DNA of 64,000 nucleotides, taken from positions 58,428 through 122,427 of the forward strand of contig JANRIG010000032.1 of NCBI GenBank assembly GCA_033765235.1, read 5' to 3'. Positions 35,650 through 43,596 of this stretch are shown piece by piece. The number at the start of each line of letters is the position of its first letter. The first letter of the stretch is position 1. This stretch comes from JANRIG01 sp033765235. GTDB lineage: Bacteria > Bacteroidota > Bacteroidia > Cytophagales > UBA9547. The translations under genes were made by a program, and so were the position numbers. The notes below the pieces were generated by a model. It did no database searches, was not told where the DNA came from, and saw nothing but the letters and a program-made list of their open reading frames with translations.

Positions 35650-36810
35650 TTATTTTACTATTTTATATACCTTGCCGGTGATTTGGAAAGGACCATTGTT
35701 GCTCTGCACACATATATACAGCTCTTTGTTTTCGTCTTCACCAAAGCTATTGATATTCATATTTTTGACTTCGGGCATGTTGAGAGCATCGCGTTTCCAA
35801 GTTTTGTCTTCGTTGGGTGTAAGGATAAATATTTGTCCTTTCCAATCTGCAAATACATATTTGCCCACAAGCCAGTCTATATTTTTGCCTCTGTACACAT
35901 AACCTCCTGTGACACTGCTGCCTTCGGAGCGGTCATACTCTGTGATAGGTTTTACAAAGTCTGCCTCGGGGCAGTCTTTGTCAGGATTGAAGCAATGGTA
36001 GCCTTCCCATACCCGCCAACCATAGTTTTTGCCTTTTTCTATAATATCTACCTCTTCGTATTTGTTTTGACCCACATCGCCGCATATCAGCATGCCTGTG
36101 ACATTATCAATACTGAATCTCCATGGGTTGCGAAGTCCATAAGCCCATATTTCAGGTTTTGCGTCAGCTTTTCCTACAAAGGGATTGTCTTTGGGGATAG
36201 CATACGGAGTAGAGTTAATGTCTATTCTTATAATTTTGCCGAGCAGGTTGGTAAGGTCTTGTGCGTTGCCTATTTTGCCGTGAGGGTCGCCACCGCTGCC
36301 ACCATCGCCCAGCCCCAGCATAAGCATACCGTCTTTGTCAAAAAGCAGTTGACCTCCGTTGTGGTTCCATTCAGGCTGGTCTACAGTGAGTATTATTTTT
36401 TCGGCAGGCAATGCTTTGTTAGGATTTTTTGGGTCTGTTTTAAACTCAGAGAGTATGGCTATATGATTTTGCCCGGGTTTGTCGCGGTTGGAACTGTAAT
36501 AGACAAAAAATCTGCCATTTTCTTTATATTTGGGGTGAAATGCCAGCCCCAGTAGTCCTTTTTCATCATATTGTCTGTTGAGGTCGTCTATTTTATATTT
36601 CATATTAAGAAATGGGGTAGAGAGCAGCTTACCTTTGTCAATAATATAGATGATACCTTGCTGCTCTTGTACGAATAGGCGACCGGTGCCGTCATTGGCA
36701 CTTACTATGCCTATGGGTGATATGAGTTTGTCTGCCACGAGCTCAATCTTCAGTGAATTTTGAGCCACACATACAATGCCGATACTGATAATCAATAAGA
36801 TGGTTTTCAT
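35650..36810 (-). CDS. Exported PQQ-type sugar dehydrogenase (glucose/sorbosone dehydrogenase fold)
   Basis: I use the ATG at 36810, which begins the signal peptide MKTILLIISIGIVCVAQ, rather than the frame start at 36831. The product has 386 residues. The six-bladed propeller shows G-R-L-F-V-Q-E-Q-Q-G, K-G-L-L-G-L-A-F-H-P, W-N-H-N-G-G-Q-L-L-F-D, G-L-G-D-G-G-S-G-G-D-P, A-Y-G-L-R-N-P-W-R-F-S and G-D-V-G-Q-N-K-Y-E-E-V. These blocks are diagnostic of soluble aldose/sorbosone dehydrogenases, in which the His of H-N-G-G and the G-L-R-N-P-W loop lie at the PQQ site. It would act in the periplasm or outside; the electron acceptor is unknown. Confidence 0.85.
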   Translation of the reverse strand: MKTILLIISIGIVCVAQNSLKIELVADKLISPIGIVSANDGTGRLFVQEQQGIIYIIDKGKLLSTPFLNMKYKIDDLNRQYDEKGLLGLAFHPKYKENGRFFVYYSSNRDKPGQNHIAILSEFKTDPKNPNKALPAEKIILTVDQPEWNHNGGQLLFDKDGMLMLGLGDGGSGGDPHGKIGNAQDLTNLLGKIIRIDINSTPYAIPKDNPFVGKADAKPEIWAYGLRNPWRFSIDNVTGMLICGDVGQNKYEEVDIIEKGKNYGWRVWEGYHCFNPDKDCPEADFVKPITEYDRSEGSSVTGGYVYRGKNIDWLVGKYVFADWKGQIFILTPNEDKTWKRDALNMPEVKNMNINSFGEDENKELYICVQSNNGPFQITGKVYKIVK

Positions 36811-36919
36811 TATTATAGTATTTATATTCATACAAAAATGATAAGGGAAAGCTACAGGAAATAATTATTAGTAAAAAATATTTTGTGTGTTTTATTAATT
36901 ACTAATAATTGACATACAG

Positions 36920-37984
36920 CTATGATGCCCTCTTGGCGATGCCATCATACATTTCTATTAGGGTAGTTTTTAGATCGTATTTCCAATTCCAGCCCGGGTA
37001 GTGATTTTTGAATTTTGTAAGGTCGCTTATGTACCAGATATGGTCACCTATGCGGTTAGTGTCTGAGTATGAATGGCTTATTTTGTTTCCTGTGATTTCC
37101 TCACAAAGGGCAATAGCCTCCAGCATGGAGCAATTGGCAAACCTGCCACCGCCTGCATTGTACACCTCGCCGGGTTTGGGGTTTTGATAGTAATGCCAAA
37201 ACATGTTCACCAAGTCATGACTATGAATATTATCTCTTACCTGCTTGCCTTTGTAGCCAAATATAGTGTAATGTGTGCCTGTAATGGCACATTTCATCAA
37301 ATATGCCAAAAAGCCATGCAATTGAGTGCCCGAATGGTTAGGTCCTGTGAGACATCCACCCCTGAACACTCCAGTGGGCATTCCAAAATATCTTCCGTAC
37401 TCCTGTACTAATATATCTGCGGCTACTTTGGAGGCACCGAAAAGGGAATGCTTAGTTTGGTCAATACTCATTTTTTCATCTATACCATGTGCATAGTAGG
37501 GGTGATTGGTGTCTATTTCCCAACGTGTATCTGTTTCTATCAATGGCAAATAGTTTGGATTATCTCCATATACTTTATTGGTAGAAGTAAAAATAAACAC
37601 TGCTTTGGGACAGTGCAAACGTGTCATTTCCAGCATATTGAGGGTGCCTGTGGCATTTACTGTAAAATCTGTAAAAGGCTCCTTGGCAGCCCAGTCATGG
37701 CTGGGTTGGGCAGCGGTGTGCAATATGAGTTTTATATCTTGATTGTGTTCTTTGAAGACGGCTTCCAGTGCAGACACTTCTCTAATGTCTGCTGAATAGT
37801 GCTTGTAATTGACGAATTGGGCTGTAATTCTATTTTTATTCCAGTCTGTTGAGGCTTCTTTGCCAAAAAAATATTGCCTCATATCATTGTCAATGCCAAT
37901 AATAAGATCAAACTTTGAGGATAAAAAACTCACAGCCTCGCTGCCAATGAGCCCCGCAGACCCGGTGACTAATGCAATATTCAT
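36920..37984 (-). CDS. NAD-dependent nucleotide-sugar epimerase (CDP-paratose 2-epimerase-like)
   Basis: A 354-residue extended SDR. G-S-A-G-L-I-G is at residues 8-14, the segment with I-G-I-D-N-D is near 29-34, T-S-T-N-K-V-Y-G is near 133-140, and K186 lies in F-G-A-S-K. The usual catalytic Tyr of Y-x-x-x-K is Phe182. Conserved blocks F-R-G-G-C-L-T-G-P-N-H-S-G and R-D-N-I-H-S-H-D-L place it with CDP-paratose/tyvelose 2-epimerase relatives used for surface polysaccharide sugars. The gene stands alone, divergent from the membrane protein at 38037, which could be a glycosyltransferase acting in the same process. Confidence 0.75.
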   Translation of the reverse strand: MNIALVTGSAGLIGSEAVSFLSSKFDLIIGIDNDMRQYFFGKEASTDWNKNRITAQFVNYKHYSADIREVSALEAVFKEHNQDIKLILHTAAQPSHDWAAKEPFTDFTVNATGTLNMLEMTRLHCPKAVFIFTSTNKVYGDNPNYLPLIETDTRWEIDTNHPYYAHGIDEKMSIDQTKHSLFGASKVAADILVQEYGRYFGMPTGVFRGGCLTGPNHSGTQLHGFLAYLMKCAITGTHYTIFGYKGKQVRDNIHSHDLVNMFWHYYQNPKPGEVYNAGGGRFANCSMLEAIALCEEITGNKISHSYSDTNRIGDHIWYISDLTKFKNHYPGWNWKYDLKTTLIEMYDGIAKRAS

Positions 37985-38036
37985 AATAGTTAATTACAAA
38001 AAAACTTTACTTACTTTGCAGCAAAAATAGTGCTAA

Positions 38037-39326
38037 ATGGGTGTAAAAAAAATATTAAATCAAGATGTAACAAAAATAAAATATTTCAACCTCATTTTTG
38101 TCATTCTTTTTTTAGTGTATATTTTAGTGTTTTCGGTATTGACAGCTCAGTATACCTATGCTCGATATTATGATTTAGAAAATTTAGGCTTTGGCTATGG
38201 ACAGCTGATAAAAAATATATTGCGCTCAGGGCTATATAAGTCATGCCACTCACACTATGTGGGAGTGTGCCTGTCTGCTCACAGACTACCGTTTATTCCA
38301 TATTTTTTGGTGCTGCTCAAAAATGTACTTGGAAGCAACGATTGTTATATCATTATTATAGTAAAAAACTTGATATTCATGCCATTAACTGGCTTGGCAA
38401 TTTTGCTTACTTTACATAAAACAAAAGCACTGCTGTGGCACTCATTATTGGTACTTGTACCATTATTCACTCCACCTTTTGTAATACATACCTTCAATAT
38501 TGCCTATGAAGAAGGTTATGTGGTGCCTGTGCTTGCCTGTGTATTTGCACTCTTGTTATATATAGATAAGGATAGCCCCAAAGGTATATACATAGCACTG
38601 TTTATATTGAATAGTTTATTATTTTTTCTCAAACATACATTTTTGTATGTGTGTCCTTTTGTGATTGGATTGTTTTTCATTAAAACAAAAGACAAAATTT
38701 TCACATTTGTAGGGGCAGCATTTTTAGTAGCTTCTATGTTTTATTTAGCATCTTTTAACTATTATTGGGCAGATAGGTTCACACTAAGGGCATCGTGGGA
38801 GGGGTTAAATATTTTTAAAGGCAACCATATACTTACAGACTCCATTTATCCTAAATATACCCTTGATATGATGGAAACTATGCCCGAGTTGCAACCACCA
38901 CGCACATTACATACAGAATGGGAGGTAAATGAGTATTATGCCTCAAAAGGATATGATTTTATAAAAAATAATCCTATTAAAGCACTCAAATTTGTCTGTA
39001 TAAAGGCATTTGTATTTTTCATAGATATCAGACCCAATGGTTTGCTCTATGGTCAAGAGTATATGAAAAATAGGTATAAGCTGCCGGGCATGGTGATGAT
39101 GGCTATCAACAGGTTGTTGTTTTTATTAATAATAATTTTTATAATAGGTGCATGGAGGCAAAAGGCAGGAGTAAAACTATTAGCCAATATGCTCGTTTAC
39201 AGCATTATTCTATTATCTTACGCATTTAGCTATATGGTAGGTTTTGCTTATGAAAGGCATGTAATGCCTACGCTGCTGTTGAATGTTTTGTTTATGATGT
39301 ATTTGTATAAACCTATTTCAGTATAA
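38037..39326 (+). CDS. Polytopic membrane protein, candidate GT-C glycosyltransferase
   Basis: A 429-residue integral membrane protein with about ten hydrophobic segments and one large loop (about 245-315). The first loop after TM1 contains Y-A-R-Y-Y-D-L-E-N-L-G-F-G-Y-G. GT-C enzymes such as mannosyltransferase-like proteins carry an acidic catalytic residue in this position, and the final Y-E-R-H-V-M-P-T-L-L-L motif is common in the PMT/ArnT-like group. I cannot name the family with certainty. The divergent nucleotide-sugar epimerase gene 52 bp away supports a role in glycan assembly. A transport function cannot be excluded. Confidence 0.55.
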   Translation: MGVKKILNQDVTKIKYFNLIFVILFLVYILVFSVLTAQYTYARYYDLENLGFGYGQLIKNILRSGLYKSCHSHYVGVCLSAHRLPFIPYFLVLLKNVLGSNDCYIIIIVKNLIFMPLTGLAILLTLHKTKALLWHSLLVLVPLFTPPFVIHTFNIAYEEGYVVPVLACVFALLLYIDKDSPKGIYIALFILNSLLFFLKHTFLYVCPFVIGLFFIKTKDKIFTFVGAAFLVASMFYLASFNYYWADRFTLRASWEGLNIFKGNHILTDSIYPKYTLDMMETMPELQPPRTLHTEWEVNEYYASKGYDFIKNNPIKALKFVCIKAFVFFIDIRPNGLLYGQEYMKNRYKLPGMVMMAINRLLFLLIIIFIIGAWRQKAGVKLLANMLVYSIILLSYAFSYMVGFAYERHVMPTLLLNVLFMMYLYKPISV

Positions 39327-39399
39327 GACAAGGTTTTTATTAAATTGAAGGCACTATGCCTTGAAATATGAGTCACACTTGTGTACACGAAGGACTGTG

Positions 39400-39436
39400 G
39401 TATTTTTTAGACGATATTTATGTCCTAAAAAAATAC
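39400..39436. terminator. A+T-rich inverted repeat between converging genes
   Basis: GTATTTTTTAG at 39400-39410 and CTAAAAAAATAC at 39425-39436 pair over about 11 bp with one bulged A. The loop is 14 bases. It lies between the end of the membrane-protein gene and the end of the PVC-type dehydrogenase gene and could terminate transcription from both sides. Confidence 0.4.
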
Positions 39437-39437
39437 A

Positions 39438-42400
39438 TCAATTAGGTTTTTTCAAGGTGGTAAGGTACTCTACCAGGTCTGTGAGTTCTTGCTCTGTCAT
39501 GGCTGCATATAGATTAGGCATCATAGAGCGTTCCATCTTCTTTTTTTCTATTATTTCAGATTTTTTAAAAGATTTTATCATACCCCCCATCATTTTTAGG
39601 TCTATATCTGTCTCAGTATCGCTTATGATTATACCCATACCGCGTTCACCGCTTTGGGTTTTGATCATGTAGCCTTCATAGCCAAAACTTACCCCTGCAT
39701 CGGGCTGTAATATAGACATATATAAGCCTTCTTTGCCAAATTTGCTGCCTATTTGTGCAAGACCCGGTCCAAAATCAGTGCCTTTGCCGTTGAGTATATG
39801 GCATGTTTGGCAATGTTTCACATACACTTTGGCACCATTCTCTACTACACCTGTTTTTTGTGCTATTTCACTTATGGTGGGAGCAGGTTTGCCGGCATCC
39901 ATAGAAGGCATTTTGATATATTTGGCGGCCTCTTCACGCACCATCGGGCGATTTACATTGAAAAGCAAATTGCCGGCTGCAGCCTCCATGTCTTTGGGCA
40001 GGTTACCTGCTTTAATATTTTCCAAAAAATAATCTTGCCCGTCCCAGCCCCAAGAGAAGGTTTGTATGGCTGCCTTTCTAAGTGCCATATTTTCAGAAGT
40101 ATTGTTGATGAGGTTTATTTTATAATCAAATATTTCTTTGCTCTCTATATATATCATGCTTTCCATAATGGTGAGTTTATCTTCAGGTTTAGATTTTTCT
40201 AAGGCATTTTTTACAATACCAAATCCATTGAGCGATACCAATGTTTTGGTGGCTTGCTCTTTTATTTTTTTGTCAGGATGGGTAAGAACTAATCTGAATA
40301 ACTCATCATTTTGGTCAGTAAACTTAAATTTTAGTACTAGGTCTAAGTATTCTTTGCTACCTTTCAATGCATTCATTTTGTTGTATATAAGCTCTTTGAA
40401 TTTGGCATTAAAAGCCAAATCTTCTGCTGTGAGCAATGTAAGGCACATGTCTGTATATTCTTCTTTGCGGGTACCCGTAGTTTGCAAAAGCTCAAGCAAT
40501 ATGGTGCGCTTGGCATCACTTTGCTTATGAAAGTCAAGTGCTCTGAAATACTTTTTATATTCCTGCTCATTCTCATTTTTTATTATTTGTGTCAAATAGG
40601 GCAGTGCTAATGGGGTACGGGCTCTCCAAATAATGTCTTTGGAGGCTTGTGTGGTAAAGTCAATATTTTTTTGATTTTTCCAAGTTGTGAAAAAATCGTC
40701 CCAATGGGTGTCTGCTCCTATGCCCAGTGCTTCCAGATACCATCTGTCGTTGCCATCGTAAGCTGAGGCAAGCGATGCCCACAGTAGGGCAGATTGCGAG
40801 GTAGCAGGTAGATTGCGCAGGGCTATGGCCAATTCACGTTTTATGGCTATAGAGCTGTTTGCCAGTGCCTTTTGCAGATAAGGCATATAATCAAGTGTAG
40901 ATTGCCGTGCCATACGTATTGCTGCTATTTTTACATCTTCATCGGTGTCTGAGAGTGCTTTTTCTATGTATTTTTTAGATATTCTTTCATTTTTTGACAA
41001 AAACCATAGTACTCTTGCCCTTATGCGCGGATTGGGTGATTTTAATAATTTAACCAATACTTTTTCATTTTTATCGCCCATATTCACAAGGCTTTGCCAG
41101 GCCATATACCTGGTGCTCATATTGGGGTGGGAGAGTGCAGCAGCACATGCATCAGGATTGGCGAAGTCAATGGTTGTAATCTTATATGTCAATGAAGTAG
41201 GTGTAGTGACTCTGTATATGCGCCCTTTTACTATATCGCCACGCTGATGACCACCTACACCAGGGTCATACCAGTCGGCTACCATAAGCGAGCCATCGGG
41301 TGCCACGCACACATCTGACGGACGAAACCAATCGTCTATGCCGGTGAGTAATGGTTCTATCTTTGCGGTGTAACCTGCACCGGCTTTGGCAGCAGGATAT
41401 GCGCGTACTACTTTGGGTCCTGCATCGCAGTGTATCACTTGGTTAATATATCTTCGGGGCAATGTGGTGCCTTCATATACCAATATGCCTGTGGGCGACC
41501 CCGCACCTGTAATGAGCATATTAGGTACTACACCCGGGTCGTTGAGGTGCCAATGGCGGCGGGGTATTTCTTGCTCAATATTATTACGATTTGCCTGCCA
41601 GCCGGCTCCTGTCATCTCATCTGTGTAGCCGTAGTTGCCATATTCCATTACATAATTTATTCGTACTCCGTTATTGCCATCATCGTCATTATCAGATTGC
41701 CAAAGTGTACCAAATGCATCTACAGCTACCTCATAATTGTTTCTAAAATTATGCCCAAGTACTTCTAAGTTGCTACCATCTACATTACATCTTATTACCA
41801 TGCCTTGACGGTAAGGCTTGCCTTTGCCGTTTATTTCTGTGCCGTATTTGTCTTTGAGTGGTGTGCCGTTTTTGTCATACAATATGCCTACCTCATTGCC
41901 AAAATTGAAATATAGCATGCCATCAGGTCCATATACAAAGGCGTGTATGGAGTGGTCATGCTGGCTATTGCCCGACACTTTGAAAAGTATTTCTTTTTTG
42001 TCGGGTACATCGTCGGCATTATCATCGGTAAATATGAAAACATGGGGTGCAGCAGATACTACAAGTTTATTGCCTAATACCAATATGCCGAGTGCTGCAT
42101 CAATGTCTCTGCCTTGATAATATGTTTTAGTATTGTCTGCTACACCGTCCCCGTTTACATCTTCGAGTATTACTATGCGGTCGCCTTTTTCATTTATTTT
42201 ACTTCCTGCATTATGTTGGGGGCGGTAGTTGTAGCCTTCGCATAACCATACTCTGCCTTTGTGGTCTATATCAATATTGGTAGGGTTGGTGAGCATGGGT
42301 TCAGAGGCAAAAAGGGTAGCTCGCAGTGAGTCTGCTATAGCAATGCCTGTAAGCGCATTGGCAGGTTTGCGTTTTTCATCCATAGGTAGTTTAAGGAAAG

Positions 42401-42524
42401 TGCTATCGCCATACACTGCTTGCAGGAGTGATTTGCCTTGTGGATTTTTGAATGAAAACAGGTAAAAAAGAGTGCATATACCTGCTAAAGCAAATATTAT
42501 TTTGGAGAAATTTTTCATTGACAA
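39438..42524 (-). CDS. PVC-type dehydrogenase: propeller, HEAT repeats and cytochrome c
   Basis: A 1028-residue exported or membrane-tethered protein with an N-terminal hydrophobic segment (about 8-25). Residues about 55-430 form a PQQ-dehydrogenase-like propeller (N-P-T-N-I-D-I-D-H-K-G-R-V-W-L-C-E, H-D-H-S-I-H-A-F-V-Y-G-P-D-G-M-L). Residues about 450-860 are HEAT-like helical repeats (P-R-I-R-A-R-V-L-W-F-L, D-E-D-V-K-I-A-A-I-R). A class I cytochrome c has heme motif C905-Q-T-C-H909 and axial Met candidates near 1000. This is the PVC-type membrane-bound dehydrogenase architecture, thought to oxidise sugars or alcohols outside the cytoplasm. It follows the TIM-barrel isomerase gene by 24 bp. 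Confidence 0.85.
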   Translation of the reverse strand: MSMKNFSKIIFALAGICTLFYLFSFKNPQGKSLLQAVYGDSTFLKLPMDEKRKPANALTGIAIADSLRATLFASEPMLTNPTNIDIDHKGRVWLCEGYNYRPQHNAGSKINEKGDRIVILEDVNGDGVADNTKTYYQGRDIDAALGILVLGNKLVVSAAPHVFIFTDDNADDVPDKKEILFKVSGNSQHDHSIHAFVYGPDGMLYFNFGNEVGILYDKNGTPLKDKYGTEINGKGKPYRQGMVIRCNVDGSNLEVLGHNFRNNYEVAVDAFGTLWQSDNDDDGNNGVRINYVMEYGNYGYTDEMTGAGWQANRNNIEQEIPRRHWHLNDPGVVPNMLITGAGSPTGILVYEGTTLPRRYINQVIHCDAGPKVVRAYPAAKAGAGYTAKIEPLLTGIDDWFRPSDVCVAPDGSLMVADWYDPGVGGHQRGDIVKGRIYRVTTPTSLTYKITTIDFANPDACAAALSHPNMSTRYMAWQSLVNMGDKNEKVLVKLLKSPNPRIRARVLWFLSKNERISKKYIEKALSDTDEDVKIAAIRMARQSTLDYMPYLQKALANSSIAIKRELAIALRNLPATSQSALLWASLASAYDGNDRWYLEALGIGADTHWDDFFTTWKNQKNIDFTTQASKDIIWRARTPLALPYLTQIIKNENEQEYKKYFRALDFHKQSDAKRTILLELLQTTGTRKEEYTDMCLTLLTAEDLAFNAKFKELIYNKMNALKGSKEYLDLVLKFKFTDQNDELFRLVLTHPDKKIKEQATKTLVSLNGFGIVKNALEKSKPEDKLTIMESMIYIESKEIFDYKINLINNTSENMALRKAAIQTFSWGWDGQDYFLENIKAGNLPKDMEAAAGNLLFNVNRPMVREEAAKYIKMPSMDAGKPAPTISEIAQKTGVVENGAKVYVKHCQTCHILNGKGTDFGPGLAQIGSKFGKEGLYMSILQPDAGVSFGYEGYMIKTQSGERGMGIIISDTETDIDLKMMGGMIKSFKKSEIIEKKKMERSMMPNLYAAMTEQELTDLVEYLTTLKKPN

Positions 42525-42548
42525 GTTAAATTAATTATTATTGAATAT

Positions 42549-43475
42549 TCAAAATGAGTCAGACCATTTGTAGGCTTCTATTAGAGCTGATTCGCCCTCT
42601 TTACCGGGTTTTGCATTGCCATGTTCCATGCCTAATATGCCGGTATAGCCTTTGTTTTTTATGTATTTGAATATGTTTTTATAGTTTACTTCACCGCTGG
42701 TAGGTTCGTTGCGTCCGGGGTTATCACCTATTTGAAAATAGGCTATTTCATCCCACGACTTTTCTATGTTGTTGATGATATTGCCCTCATTGCGCTGCAT
42801 GTGGTATATGTCAAAAAGTATTTTACACGACGGACTTTTTACGGCTTTGCATATTTCAAAAGTTTGGTCTGAGTATCTGAGAAATAGCTCTGGAGTGTCG
42901 CTGAGAGGTTCTAGTACCATTACTAATCCGTGTGGTTCAAATATTTCTGCACCACGGCGCAATGTTTCTACTACATTGGCAGTCTGGTAGCCAATGGGCA
43001 TATCACGTTTATAAAATCCCGGCACTACAGTCATCCACTTGGCATTCACACGCTTGGCTACTTCCACGGCTGCTTTGCATGATTGTATAAACTTGTCTCG
43101 TGATTCTGCGCTGCCTGTGGTAAGGGTAGGGCTCCATGCAGTGTCCATATTTACAACAAATACACCCATGCGCATATTTAGCTTTGCCATAGTTTCGCCA
43201 ATTTTGGTTTGCTGCTCTATGGGTTTTGAGGGCATTCCGTTGTCTTCGAGCGAGGTAAATCCTTGGTCAGCCATGAATTTGAGCTGGTCTATCACATCTT
43301 TGCCTGCGGAGTTTTCAAACATGCCAAAATGAGGGGCATAGTCCAATTTGAATTTGTACTTGCCCTGTACAGACTGCTGTGTATGAGTAGTTTGCAAATT
43401 TTTGCCAAACAATGCCATGGAGCCTGCAGCCAACATAGAGGTATGAATAAATTTTTTTCTGCTAAGATATGACAT
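42549..43475 (-). CDS. Exported hydroxypyruvate-isomerase-like TIM-barrel protein
   Basis: A 308-residue protein with an export signal M-S-Y-L-S-R-K-K-F-I-H-T-S followed by a short hydrophobic stretch. It resembles the Tat-type leaders of this family but has R-K in place of the twin arginine. The xylose-isomerase-like barrel shows V-L-E-P-L-S-D near residues 196-202, I-L-F-D-I-Y-H-M-Q near 232-240, Q-I-G-D-N-P-G-R-N-E-P near 263-273 and L-G-M-E-H-G near 299-304. These are metal-site blocks of hydroxypyruvate isomerase relatives. It probably interconverts an aldose/ketose or keto acid next to the dehydrogenase encoded downstream. Confidence 0.8.
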   Translation of the reverse strand: MSYLSRKKFIHTSMLAAGSMALFGKNLQTTHTQQSVQGKYKFKLDYAPHFGMFENSAGKDVIDQLKFMADQGFTSLEDNGMPSKPIEQQTKIGETMAKLNMRMGVFVVNMDTAWSPTLTTGSAESRDKFIQSCKAAVEVAKRVNAKWMTVVPGFYKRDMPIGYQTANVVETLRRGAEIFEPHGLVMVLEPLSDTPELFLRYSDQTFEICKAVKSPSCKILFDIYHMQRNEGNIINNIEKSWDEIAYFQIGDNPGRNEPTSGEVNYKNIFKYIKNKGYTGILGMEHGNAKPGKEGESALIEAYKWSDSF

Positions 43476-43596
43476 GTATTTTTTATTAAATTTTGTGAGA
43501 AAAGTACAAAAGTATCATAAATAGTAATATTGTCAAATATTTATGCAAAAATAAGGTTGGAGTACACTATTATTAGTTATTTAAGGCTTTAATATG

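Noticed and set aside
35683..36555. Forward open frame of 290 codons
   Set aside because: It is antisense to the PQQ-type dehydrogenase, which has diagnostic propeller motifs. Long antisense frames occur throughout this A+T-rich window because of codon bias.
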